Part shown: positions 18,394-26,236 of the stretch, piece by piece
Numbering within the stretch: the first letter of the stretch is position 1
How the letters are laid out: the number at the start of each line of letters is the position of its first letter
Assembly: GCA_937139405.1 (NCBI GenBank)
Contig: CAKZPV010000032.1
Location: 1-64,000, forward strand
Direction of reading: 5' to 3'
Length of the DNA stretch: 64,000 bases
From: an uncultured Nitrospirota bacterium
GTDB taxonomy: Bacteria; Nitrospirota; Nitrospiria; Nitrospirales; UBA8639
The notes under the pieces: generated by a model
Seen by the model: only the letters and a program-made list of their open reading frames with translations
What the model was told of the DNA's origin: nothing
Database searches by the model: none
Made by a program: the position numbers and the translations under genes

Positions 18394-19633
18394 GTGAGCG
18401 GAGCAAGTTGGCTCACCGCCGGTGTTGGGGAACTGTGCAGAACACCTGAAAGGTCATGGCACGGCCAACACGGTTTTGGGCATGTTTGCCGCAACAACAG
18501 TGGCTCGGCTGCCGGGCCGAACCCCGGCTTCCACTTCCTCAGCGACAAACCTTCAGCAACAATAATTCTGTACTTTCGTTCATGAGACAAGTAGCATTGC
18601 CGAGGTCTCGTTGATGAACCAGGTTCACACCAAACCATACTAATCAACTGCTTGAGAGAGGCAAAGAAAATAAATCGAAAATTTCCACAAAGGGAAGACC
18701 TATGTATGAATCTTTCTTGTTCTCCGCTAAGTGAAGAGATCAGTCATCAGTCAACAACAGACTTAACCGGTACGTCGTCCTTTCATTAAGCATAAGAAGA
18801 CAGATGAAACTCATATCCTGGAACGTGAACGGCATTCGGGCGGCCATCAAAAAAGAATTTGCGGCCTCGCTTGGAAGCATGAACCCTGATGTGCTGTGTC
18901 TGCAAGAAACCAAAGCCCAAGATGAGCAAGTATTGGAAGCCTTACAGGATATTTTCGGCTATCATATGTATACGAACTCCGCCATCAAAAAAGGGTATTC
19001 CGGGACAGCGATTCTTTCGAAAACGCAACCGCTGAACGTAAGCAAAGGAATCGGGATACCAGAACACGATCAAGAAGGACGGGTATTGACGGCAGAGTTC
19101 AAAGACTATTTTCTGGTCAATACCTATGTACCGAATTCCCAGAACGGCTTAAAACGCTTACCGTATAGACAACAGTGGGATCGGGACATGTTAGCGTATC
19201 TGACACGGTTGGACACGAAGAAGCCTGTGATGTGGTGTGGTGATTTGAATGTCGCCCACAAACCAATCGATCTGAAAAACGTTAAGGCCAACTACAACAA
19301 GACAGCCGGGTATACCCAGCAAGAGATTGACGGAATGGATCAGTATCACAAGAAAGGATTCGTCGACTCGTTCAGACATTTTTATCCGGAAGAAGAGAAA
19401 TACTCGTGGTGGAGCTATCGGATGAATGCCAGAGAGAAAAATGTGGGGTGGAGAATCGATTACTTCTTGATTTCTGCGCCATTCATGTCACAAATCGAGA
19501 ACGCCTTTATCCTCAATGACATCTACGGCTCAGACCATTGTCCCGTTGGAGTAGAGCTATAGGAAGTGTTGAATACTACTGCCCTCTCATGGCAAAAAAG
19601 TTCACAATCACGTTAAATATCAGAGCCACGGGT
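18394..19633 (+). repeat. 1.24-kb direct repeat, copy 2, carrying xth
   Basis: Second copy of 15309-16549 in the same orientation. Its right end continues into a long hairpin repeat (19629-19752) that is absent after copy 1, where a P-II fragment follows. The two copies bracket 1.84 kb that contains the HupE-like gene. Confidence 0.9.
18804..19562 (+). CDS. xth: Exodeoxyribonuclease III / AP endonuclease, copy 2
   Basis: This 252-residue enzyme has the same motifs as copy 1 and near-identical DNA, including more than 400 bp upstream. The visible nucleotide changes are clustered in the last ~100 bp, giving one amino-acid change (Gln instead of Lys in FMSQIE). Both copies have intact frames and the same ribosome-binding context, so two functional AP endonucleases are predicted. 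Which copy is ancestral cannot be told from the window. Confidence 0.95.
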   Translation: MKLISWNVNGIRAAIKKEFAASLGSMNPDVLCLQETKAQDEQVLEALQDIFGYHMYTNSAIKKGYSGTAILSKTQPLNVSKGIGIPEHDQEGRVLTAEFKDYFLVNTYVPNSQNGLKRLPYRQQWDRDMLAYLTRLDTKKPVMWCGDLNVAHKPIDLKNVKANYNKTAGYTQQEIDGMDQYHKKGFVDSFRHFYPEEEKYSWWSYRMNAREKNVGWRIDYFLISAPFMSQIENAFILNDIYGSDHCPVGVEL

Positions 19634-19752
19634 CTGTTCAAAAAAGTCCGTCCAGCAAGGCCGCAACCATTTTTGAGCGCGGAGCGTACCTTTCGTACGT
19701 GAGCACGGAAAAATGGCGAGAACGATGCTGGCGGGTTTTTTCAACGGACCCC
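19629..19752. terminator. Long hairpin repeat, possible bidirectional terminator
   Basis: The element starts TTCAAAAAAGTCCGTCCAGCA and ends TGCTGGCGGGTTTTTTCAA, so the arms pair (CCAGCA with TGCTGG, flanked by A-run and T-run), with a nested stem around CGTAC in the middle. It matches the style of hairpin repeats I recall from Nitrospira genomes. It lies downstream of xth copy 2. No further feature is seen in 19753-19968; 19969-20019 is a short R1 fragment adjoining the higB relic. Confidence 0.6.
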
Positions 19753-20019
19753 TATAAGAAAAGGGGCAGAGCAGAAAGCTAGTGCTGAAGGTGAAACTCA
19801 AAAGGTTTTCCTAGAAGCTCTGGTTGTGAGGAAAAGATAAATCGAAAATTCCGACAAATTCATTGATGACCTGTGAGCACTTCTTGTTCTCCGCCAACTA
19901 ACGGAATGAGTGAGTAGACAACAATAGACTTGCCCCGTAGCTCAGAAAACTAGACGTAACACCCTTTTTTCTTTCTTGAGAAATCCTTGGCCGTGTGACA
20001 GGGCCGGGCCGGGCAGCAC

Positions 20020-20106
20020 AGCATCCGTATCAATGATCAATGGCGACTATGTATTGTATGGAAGGAAGATGGACCATATGAAGTTGAGAGTACCGATGAT
20101 CATTAG
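20020..20106 (+). pseudogene. higB: Truncated higB toxin gene (C-terminal 28 codons)
   Basis: The frame reads IRINDQWRLCIVWKEDG then ends TDDH and a stop. This is the conserved C-terminus of HigB/RelE-type toxins, normally RINDQ..I.F.W...DYH. The first two thirds, with most of the fold, are gone; an R1 fragment (19969-20019) abuts the break. The stop lies 12 bp before the higA start, the normal operon spacing. Confidence 0.8.
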
Positions 20107-20118
20107 GGAGACGGCAAC

Positions 20119-20439
20119 ATGATAAAAAATGGGATGCGCCCAATTCATCCAGGAGAGATATTACAGGAAGAGTTCTTACATCCTTCTGATCCATGGCTGG
20201 ATGCCAACACGTTGGCCAAGGCGCTTGCTGTGCCTGCCAACCGAATCACCGCCATCCTCAACGGACAGCGTGGAATCACGGGCGATACGGCGTTACGACT
20301 TGGAACCTTTTTCAATACCTCTCCTGGATTCTGGATGAACTTGCAGAAGACCTATGAGCTCCGCCTTGCCGAAAAAGCTCTGGCCGGCAAGGTCAAAAAA
20401 CACATCCAAAAAAGCCGGGACTCCTTGATTTCAGAGTAA
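20119..20439 (+). CDS. higA: HigA-family antitoxin (XRE helix-turn-helix)
   Basis: The 106-residue HigA-type antitoxin has an N-terminal PIHPGEILQEEFL motif, a helix-turn-helix in residues ~25-75 (LAKALAVPANRITAILNGQRG, then TALRLGTFFNTSPGFWMNLQ), and a basic tail. HigA normally binds HigB and represses the operon. The toxin upstream is truncated, so this is an orphan antitoxin that may now act only as a DNA-binding regulator or neutralise a HigB elsewhere. The ribosome binding site AGGGAG precedes the ATG. Confidence 0.9.
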   Translation: MIKNGMRPIHPGEILQEEFLHPSDPWLDANTLAKALAVPANRITAILNGQRGITGDTALRLGTFFNTSPGFWMNLQKTYELRLAEKALAGKVKKHIQKSRDSLISE

Positions 20440-20571
20440 TTTAAACGTAAACCCAACTGGCCGATTTGTTCTCTCAAAACCGCCAGACACTCTACCAGCA
20501 ACCCTTGAACGGAAGAGATAAACAGGGTATCTTCTTAGAGAGTAGCCCTTTTCTATAGAGAACATTTCGAC

Positions 20572-20868
20572 ATGGCAAATCCCAAACAAGAATTACTGAA
20601 AGCCAAACGAAAAGAAATCCTGGCCTTAGCCGAAGCACACGGAGCCGCCAACATTCGTCTTTTTGGCTCAATCGTCCGAGGTGAAAACACCGAACTCAGC
20701 GATGTGGACTTTTTAGTTCAAATGAACGAAGGGCGGAATCTATGGGACTTAATAGGCCTGACACAAAATCTGGAAGAACTACTCCATTGTAACGTCGATG
20801 TGGTCACTGAAGGAGGATTGAGCCCCTACCTGAGAGAGCATATTCTTGCCAGTGCGGCGCCCTTATGA
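20572..20868 (+). CDS. mntA: MntA-type nucleotidyltransferase antitoxin
   Basis: The 98-residue minimal nucleotidyltransferase has the signature FGSIVRGENTELSDVDFLV (GSx10DxD). In MntA-HepT modules this protein adds AMP to the HEPN toxin and so inactivates it. The stop overlaps the next start by 4 bp (ATGA), so the two are translationally coupled. It is part of a run of toxin-antitoxin loci from 20 to 24 kb. Confidence 0.9.
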   Translation: MANPKQELLKAKRKEILALAEAHGAANIRLFGSIVRGENTELSDVDFLVQMNEGRNLWDLIGLTQNLEELLHCNVDVVTEGGLSPYLREHILASAAPL

Positions 20869-21221
20869 AGGAGGATCGCGTCTACCTCCTGCATATTCGC
20901 GATGCCCTTACCAACATTCAAGAATACACAAGTTCCGGACGAGAGTTCTTCTTCAAGGACAAGAAAACCCAGGATGCCGTCGTCCGTAACCTTGAAATCA
21001 TTGGCGAGGCCGTTAAACATCTATCGGCGTCCTTGACCGCTTCTCATCCGTCTATTCCGTGGAAGCAAATTGCGGGCATGCGCGACAAACTCATTCACGA
21101 ATATTTCGGAGTCGACCTGAATCTGGTCTGGGATGTCGTGGCCACAGGCCTTCCAGATTTGAATCGAAAAATATCGGAAATTCTCAAAAGCCTCTACCCA
21201 TCGCAATCGCCTGAGACGTAA
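20865..21221 (+). CDS. hepT: HepT-like HEPN ribonuclease toxin (DUF86)
   Basis: The 118-residue DUF86/HepT protein carries the HEPN active-site pattern R-x4-H-x-Y in MRDKLIHEYFGVDL (about residues 79-92) and the GEAVKHLS helix typical of the family. HepT proteins cleave RNA and are neutralised by the MNT partner, here encoded immediately upstream with a 4-bp overlap. An intact module. Confidence 0.92.
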   Translation: MKEDRVYLLHIRDALTNIQEYTSSGREFFFKDKKTQDAVVRNLEIIGEAVKHLSASLTASHPSIPWKQIAGMRDKLIHEYFGVDLNLVWDVVATGLPDLNRKISEILKSLYPSQSPET

Positions 21222-21279
21222 CAAGAAGCTCGGGTTATAGACACAATCACTTCTTCCCAGTCGCCCCTTCCCTTCCACT

Positions 21280-21770
21280 TTAGCCTCCCTTGGTCTGGTG
21301 GCATGACCGAGCCGTGCACCTGGCACCGGAGAACAGGCGGGCACTGTGTGCGCACTTCGAGAAGACTCAGAACAGCCTCCGCGAGTTTCTCTCCGTATAC
21401 TGCAATGTTGATCCGACGCCTGCCGGCTGGCCCTAGGGAGGGGCGCGCTTATCAGCGTGCGGGCCTTGTTTGAGCGAAGCGAGTTGGGCCGCTCTCTGCA
21501 GAGTTGCCGGCCTGCCCCTCCTCAAAGCAGCCAGACGGGGCGTCAATGGTGTTGGCCACTTCCTTTCTTGAAGAATCACTGGTCTGGTGGCATGGCCGAG
21601 CAGTGGAACCGGCATTGGAAGAAGGCGGGCACTGTGTGAGCAAAGCGAGTTTGCACGCCGCCGGTGCCGGTGAACGGCGCAGGGCACCCGAAGGGCCACG
21701 CCACGACCAACATGGTTTTGGGCCCTTTTGCCGAAACAAAAAGACCTCGCCTGCCGGGACGAAACCCAGC
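21280..21770 (+). repeat. R1 mosaic repeat, plus orientation (longest left copy)
   Basis: This region contains nearly all R1 modules in order: a fragment at 21280-21355, then from 21376 the TATACTGCAATGTTGATCCG lead-in, the GACGCCTGCCGGCTGGCCCT block, GAGCGAAGCGAGT tracts, a GGTCTGGTGGCATGGCCGAG block and the GGTTTTGGGCCCTTTTGCCG end. It fills the gap between hepT and the parD promoter region. Open frames here are repeat-derived and not genes. 21771-21911 has no other feature. Confidence 0.8.
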
Positions 21771-21911
21771 ATCATTAATGAGTTCTTCAAATTATCCCAG
21801 ACATTCCTTAACAAACATATTGTTTTTGCTGCCTACCCATTCACAGCACGCGCAGGGTCTTATTGGCAGACATTGTCAATGTATGCCATAATAAAAAGAG
21901 GAGGATATGCT

Positions 21912-22148
21912 ATGGCAACCATGAATGTCTCTATTCCCGATCCAATGAAAGACTGGGTTCAAGATCAAATTGAAACCGGGAAATACGCAAATGCTAGTGA
22001 TTACGTTCGAGATCTCATCCGGCGAGATCAGGAAAAAGTAGAAGTGTTGCGTCAGGCACTTCTTGAAGGAGAACGTAGCGGAGTGAGCCGCCGAAAAGTT
22101 GAGGAAATTATGCGCGATGGCAAAAAACGGCACCTCCGCAATGGGTGA
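21912..22148 (+). CDS. parD: ParD-type antitoxin (ribbon-helix-helix)
   Basis: The 78-residue protein begins MATMNVSIPDPMKDWVQ and contains ASDYVRDLIRRDQE, the canonical ribbon-helix-helix DNA-binding region of ParD/CopG antitoxins; the C-terminal tail is charged and would bind ParE. An AGGAGGA ribosome binding site lies just upstream, which fixes the start. It overlaps the toxin gene by 8 bp. Autorepression of the operon is expected for the family. Confidence 0.93.
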   Translation: MATMNVSIPDPMKDWVQDQIETGKYANASDYVRDLIRRDQEKVEVLRQALLEGERSGVSRRKVEEIMRDGKKRHLRNG

Positions 22149-22431
22149 CTATCAACTTTCTGGAAAGGCCGATCAGGATCTCGATGAAATCTATGAATAT
22201 TCGATTAAGCAATTCGGGGAACACGTAGCGGATGAATATTTCCTCTCCCTACGGGATTGTCTTTTGAAACTGGCTGATAGTCCAAAATTAGGAAAGGATT
22301 GCAGTGGCATTGTGCCCGGGTATTTTCGGTTTGAATGTGGCCGCCACTCAATTTTTTATAAGGTGCAAAAGAAAGGTATTTTTGTCATCAGAGTGTTACA
22401 TCAACGGATGAACCCGGACAGGCACATGTGA
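22141..22431 (+). CDS. parE: ParE-type toxin (RelE/ParE superfamily)
   Basis: The 96-residue toxin begins MGDYQLSGKADQDLDEIYEY and continues with the ParE-typical FRFECGRHSIFYKV and VIRVLHQRMNP C-terminus. ParE toxins poison DNA gyrase. The start ATG lies inside the end of parD (overlap 8 bp), giving coupled translation. A longer frame beginning 42 bp earlier inside parD is less likely. Confidence 0.92.
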   Translation: MGDYQLSGKADQDLDEIYEYSIKQFGEHVADEYFLSLRDCLLKLADSPKLGKDCSGIVPGYFRFECGRHSIFYKVQKKGIFVIRVLHQRMNPDRHM

Positions 22432-22511
22432 TCCAGCGAGACAGACCGTATGAGGTCGAAGTCCATCACAAATACCCGATCGATCTGGGCCATCAAAAGG
22501 TTGAACAATAA
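22428..22511 (+). other. 27-codon coupled leader frame or gene remnant
   Basis: A GTG at 22428 opens 27 codons (VIQRDRPYEVEVHHKYP...) that end in TAATG, with the stop sharing bases with the start of the next gene. It also overlaps the parE stop. It may be the tail of a partner gene lost when the parDE module arrived, or a short coupling peptide. No family recognised. Confidence 0.3.
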
Positions 22512-22774
22512 TGGAAGTAATTACCCGCCAAACAGTCGTCGATAAGCTCGGGGCTTACTTACAACATGAACTCACACTGCCCACTCTCGTGACGTGGGCA
22601 GAAACAGCCATCATGGAAGGTGAATTTGACCCCAAACATTTCGGAGAAATTCGAGATGTCGTGGCAAGGCTTGGAGTCGCTGATGTGCGCGCCTTTGGCC
22701 TGACTTGGGAAGACTGCGAACAATTGCTTCAACGATTAGGCTATGCAGCGCATGTCCACATCGAAGCAACCTAG
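22511..22774 (+). CDS. Small conserved-looking acidic protein of unknown function
   Basis: The 87-residue protein runs from ITRQTVVDKLGAYLQHELTL through WAETAIMEGEFD to LTWEDCEQLLQRLGY. It is predicted mostly alpha-helical and acidic, without signal or membrane segment. I have an impression of similar small proteins elsewhere but cannot name a family. The start is coupled to the preceding 27-codon frame by TAATG. Its place in a run of toxin-antitoxin loci suggests that it could be half of a broken module (inference). Confidence 0.7.
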   Translation: MEVITRQTVVDKLGAYLQHELTLPTLVTWAETAIMEGEFDPKHFGEIRDVVARLGVADVRAFGLTWEDCEQLLQRLGYAAHVHIEAT

Positions 22775-22935
22775 CCGAGAAAATCTCACAGCATAATTTT
22801 CTATGTTATGCCTGACATAAGTCCCTAGTTTTTCTCTTTACTTCTAACAAATCAACAACTGCAGATCGGCCGACTGGGCTGACGTTGTATGTGTGAAACG
22901 GCCCGTGTCCTAGGCTAGTGAATTGATCCAGCCTT

Positions 22936-23163
22936 CGCGAGTTTCTCTCCGTATACTGCAATGTTGATCCGACGCCTGCCCGCTGGCCCTAGGGAGGGAC
23001 GCGCTTATCAGCGTACGGGCCTTGTGTGAGCGAAGCGAGTTGGGCCGCTCTCTGCAGAGTTGGCGTCCCTCCCTTCCTCAAAGAAGCCAGACCGGGCGTC
23101 AATGGTGTTGGCCACGTTTGCCGAAACAAAAGTGGCTCGGCTGCCGGGCCGAAACTCCGGCTC
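22936..23163 (+). repeat. R1 mosaic repeat, plus orientation, shortened copy
   Basis: This copy repeats the 21376 lead-in (TATACTGCAATGTTGATCCG) and the GACGCC block, then jumps from TGTTGGCCACG directly to TTTGCCGAAACAAAAGTGG, omitting the middle module present at 21557-21720. It shows that the modules can be lost cleanly. The rest of 22775-23322 has no gene; ~23160-23224 resembles the spacer that follows R1 before xth. Confidence 0.75.
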
Positions 23164-23322
23164 TACAAAATTATGTACTTTAGTTCATAGGTTGGGTACC
23201 ATTGGATTCAATAGATTGAACTCTTCGTAAAATTACACACTGAATTGCAACAACTATTTTTGCTCGCTGCTCGTTTCAAAGAAATTTCCAGAATCTTTTG
23301 CTCAATCCCCAAAAGGTGCCCC

Positions 23323-23640
23323 ATGACCCAAGACGCTTTACTCGAACAGGTGACCCGCACGATCGTCGAACGTTTTCACCCCAAACGCATCCTCCTCTTT
23401 GGAAGTCACGCTCGAGGCGACGCGGGATCAAACAGTGATCTGGACGTATTCATTGAAATGCAGACAACACGACGTCCTCCTGAACGAGCCATCGAAGTTA
23501 GTGCCGCATTTGGCCTTCGGCCATGGCCGCTCGACGTGGTCGTCTACACACCAGAAGAAGTGCAACGTCTTCGGGGAGTGAGTGGTACCCTCTTGTCAGT
23601 CATCGAGAAAGAGGGAAAAGTGCTCTATGAACAACCCTGA
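23323..23640 (+). CDS. Nucleotidyltransferase-domain antitoxin (MNT), second module
   Basis: The 105-residue protein has the nucleotidyltransferase signature LLFGSHARGDAGSNSDLDVFI (GS...DxD). It is paired with the HEPN protein that starts 14 bp before its stop. It differs from the MntA at 20572, so this is an independent module. The start is the ATG at 23323 with AAGG upstream; an 78-bp longer frame has no ribosome binding site. Confidence 0.88.
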   Translation: MTQDALLEQVTRTIVERFHPKRILLFGSHARGDAGSNSDLDVFIEMQTTRRPPERAIEVSAAFGLRPWPLDVVVYTPEEVQRLRGVSGTLLSVIEKEGKVLYEQP

Positions 23641-24025
23641 ATCAAATTTCGCCTCATGGCTCCACAAAGCAGATCATGACCTGTTAAATATTACGAATAA
23701 TTTGGCTGCCAGTCAGATCCCCTGGGATACCATTTGCTTTCATGCACAACAAATAGCAGAAAAAGTGTTAAAAGGATTTCTGGTCTACCATGGACGAGAT
23801 CTCCTGAAGACGCACGATTTGATCGCCCTGTTAGCACAATGCGTGACTCTTGATTCCCAACTAACTACCCTGGAATCAGACTGTCGAGCCTTAACCTCAT
23901 TTGGCGTGGCAGCACGCTATCCCGATGACCTCTTTGAGCCAACAGAGAGAGACGGACGCGAGATGGTGGAAGCCGCCCAACGAGTGCGGACAGCCATCCT
24001 GGCCAAACTTCCTCGATCTACCTAA
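23627..24025 (+). CDS. HEPN-domain protein, partner of the MNT at 23323
   Basis: The 132-residue HEPN protein has CFHAQQIAEKVLKGFLVYHG and LKTHDLIALL helices, and FGVAARYPDD near residue 100, the usual R-Y-P ending of this HEPN class. The HepT R-x4-6-H RNase motif is not obvious, so toxicity is less certain than for 20865. These HEPN/MNT operons are common in prokaryotic genomes. Its start lies within the MNT gene (14-bp overlap). Confidence 0.88.
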   Translation: MNNPESNFASWLHKADHDLLNITNNLAASQIPWDTICFHAQQIAEKVLKGFLVYHGRDLLKTHDLIALLAQCVTLDSQLTTLESDCRALTSFGVAARYPDDLFEPTERDGREMVEAAQRVRTAILAKLPRST

Positions 24026-24070
24026 AAAGCTTGCCAAGTTGCAGGCAATGCGACCCTCCACTTTTTCCTT

Positions 24071-24430
24071 CCGACGCCTGCCGGCTGGCCTAGGGAGGGA
24101 CGCGCTTATCAGCGTGCGGGTGTTGTTTGAGCGAAGCGAGTTGGTCCGCTCTCTGCAGAGTTGGCGTCCCGCCCCTCCTCAAAGCAGCCAGACGGGGCGT
24201 CAATGGTGTTGTCCACTTCCTTTCTTGAAGAATCACTGGTCTGGTGGCATGGCCGAGCAGTGGAACCGGCACTGGAGAGAAGGCGGGCACTGTGTGAGCA
24301 AAGCGAGTTTGCACGCCGCCGGTGCCGGTGAACGGCGCAGGGGACCCGAAGGGCCACGCCACGACCAACATGGTTTTGGGCCCTTTTGCCGAAACAAAAG
24401 GGCCTCGTCGTTCGGGGACGAAACCCCGTC
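24071..24430 (+). repeat. R1 mosaic repeat, plus orientation, directly left of the MZA-like block
   Basis: Nearly complete R1 copy, very similar to 21413-21770. It is the last plus-oriented copy; all copies beyond the restriction-like block (from 35.4 kb) are inverted. Confidence 0.8.
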
Positions 24431-24537
24431 CTAAATCCCCCCTCGAAATTTCAAGGGCAACATTCGTCTTCGCTGGCATGCGTGTAAGCAGTTTTGTTGT
24501 TGTAAATTCTCGCAACCTTAAGGTACATTTCTTTGCA

Positions 24538-24690
24538 TTAGTTTTCTTCACAATCCGCGAACCAGCTTGGATATGACCTGATCACCCCCAACAGGCCCAT
24601 GCCAACACCAGAAGACCAAGCCACCACCCCAAAGACAATTCCCACACCTACTAGGTGCTTCCATAAATTCGTCTGCGTATCAGATTCGAA
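24538..24690 (-). pseudogene. C-terminal remnant of a small membrane protein
   Basis: A minus-strand frame without a start codon reads LWKHLVGVGIVFGVVAWSSG and continues through GMGLLGVIRSYP to a stop. It is one clear membrane helix with a short tail. It is cut off upstream by stops, so it looks like the end of a degraded gene left of the MZA-like block. A chance open frame is possible. Confidence 0.3.
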
Positions 24691-24758
24691 TACCTTTTAT
24701 AGTCCGCACTCCAAACAATAAATTCACACAAACATTTGTATGGAAATTTTTCAGTTAA

Positions 24759-26234
24759 ATGAATTATGAAATAACCAATCCTGATCCCTCATCATTAATA
24801 GAGGCATTAAGGGCCCTTGGCTACAACCTCCCCACTGCAATCGCAGATATAGTCGATAACAGCATCACGGCCCAAGCAAAAAATATTAAAATTAATTTCC
24901 ACTGGGCTGGTAAGGACTCGAGTATATCAATTCTTGATGATGGAGTCGGTATGTCTGAGACCGAACTCTCTGATGCGATGCGGCCTGGTAGCCGCAATCC
25001 TCTTGATCAGCGTGAAAGGAGCGATCTTGGGAGGTTTGGCCTCGGCTTGAAGACAGCCTCCTTTTCACAGTGTCGTAAGTTATGCGTTGCTTCAAAAACT
25101 GCAGGCGGTTGCCTGTGTGTTCGGTCGTGGGACCTTGATTATGTTACTCAAACTAAAGAGTGGCGTCTGAGAAAAGAACCGACTCTTGCAGCCGAAAAAA
25201 TTCTTGGAGAACTTTCCGGTGAAAATTCCTGGACATTGGTTGTCTGGAACGATCTCGACCGCCTGGTTGGCAATGTCTCTGCCCATGATCCTGGAGCCCA
25301 GTCCAAGTTTCTCTATGCCGCTGATCATGTCATTGAACATCTGGCTCTTACCTTCCACCGTTTTCTAGAGAATAGAGTACTGTCTATTTTGATCAATAAA
25401 AGAGAATTAAAGCCATGGAACCCCTTCATGGAAACCCATGATTTTACCTACCAGACTCCGGAAGAAAGAATTCCCCTTGGCAATTCCGAGGTGTTGTTTA
25501 AAGGATTCATTCTTCCACACAAAGATCATCTGAGCTCGGAGGAATATGATTTGAATGGCGGTCCGCGGGGTTGGAATGGAGAACAGGGATTTTTTATTTA
25601 CAGAAACCGACGTCTTCTCATACACGGCGACTGGTTACGTTTGGGGAGCCCGAATCCCTTGAGAAGGGAAGAGCAATTTAAGCTTGCGAGGATTCGTCTA
25701 GACCTCACCAATAGTACCGATAGTGAGTGGCAATTAGATGTAAAAAAGTCTACAGCCCGCCCGCCGAGCATCATTCGTGAACGCTTGACAGATCTAGCGG
25801 CGGCAATCAGATCTCAAGCTCGAGGGGTATTTGCCCATCGCGGCCAGTATGGCCCGAAGTCCGAACCTCAAACTCTTGAACGGCCATGGAGCCCGAGGAA
25901 ACGTAATGGACAACATGTTTATCTGATAGACCGCGCTCATCCTATGGTTAACGGTCTAATGAAAAAATTTAATTCGGCTAAACCAGAGATTGAATCACTG
26001 CTTCGTTTTCTTGAAGAAACCGTTCCAGTTCAACAAATCTGGCTTGATACGGCTGAACAGGTTCAGGGACAAGGCATTCCCTATGATGGGGTTGATTTCG
26101 AAAATCTGCGCGCTGATATGCGCATACTTTTCGAATACCTGGTGCAATCAGGAATTAATGCAGAATCCGCCCGCCAGAGGTTACGGGCAATGGAACCCTG
26201 GAATCGCTATCGGGACTTAATAGGAGACCTTTAA
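24759..26234 (+). CDS. GHKL (MutL/MORC-like) ATPase of an MZA-type system
   Basis: The 491-residue protein has an N-terminal GHKL ATPase: AIADIVDNSIT (N box, ~27-37), ILDDGVGM (G1, ~57-64) and DLGRFGLGLKTAS (G2, ~89-101). The rest is a S5-like and helical region with no nuclease motif visible. MORC/MutL-like ATPases of this kind occur as the first gene of restriction-like operons with Z1, DUF4420 and AIPR proteins; they are thought to act as ATP-driven clamps on DNA. Weakly supported upstream signals include an AT-rich stretch with TTTATAGT near 24696. The next gene starts 2 bp after its stop. Confidence 0.92.
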   Translation: MNYEITNPDPSSLIEALRALGYNLPTAIADIVDNSITAQAKNIKINFHWAGKDSSISILDDGVGMSETELSDAMRPGSRNPLDQRERSDLGRFGLGLKTASFSQCRKLCVASKTAGGCLCVRSWDLDYVTQTKEWRLRKEPTLAAEKILGELSGENSWTLVVWNDLDRLVGNVSAHDPGAQSKFLYAADHVIEHLALTFHRFLENRVLSILINKRELKPWNPFMETHDFTYQTPEERIPLGNSEVLFKGFILPHKDHLSSEEYDLNGGPRGWNGEQGFFIYRNRRLLIHGDWLRLGSPNPLRREEQFKLARIRLDLTNSTDSEWQLDVKKSTARPPSIIRERLTDLAAAIRSQARGVFAHRGQYGPKSEPQTLERPWSPRKRNGQHVYLIDRAHPMVNGLMKKFNSAKPEIESLLRFLEETVPVQQIWLDTAEQVQGQGIPYDGVDFENLRADMRILFEYLVQSGINAESARQRLRAMEPWNRYRDLIGDL

Positions 26235-26236
26235 CT

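Noticed and set aside
15155-18647. Two highly similar ~115-135-codon minus-strand frames in front of the xth genes
   Set aside because: They lie wholly in the R1/xth direct repeat, have no ribosome binding site and are explained by the duplicated noncoding sequence.
15309-19633. The xth repeats as ends of a composite transposon
   Set aside because: No terminal inverted repeats, target duplications or transposase are visible; homologous exchange explains the pattern more simply.
21433-24551. Overlapping frames on both strands with texts such as FRQKGPKPCW or FAETKGP in R1 copies
   Set aside because: Frames appear in every R1 copy in either direction and change with module loss; they are products of GC-rich repeats, not genes.
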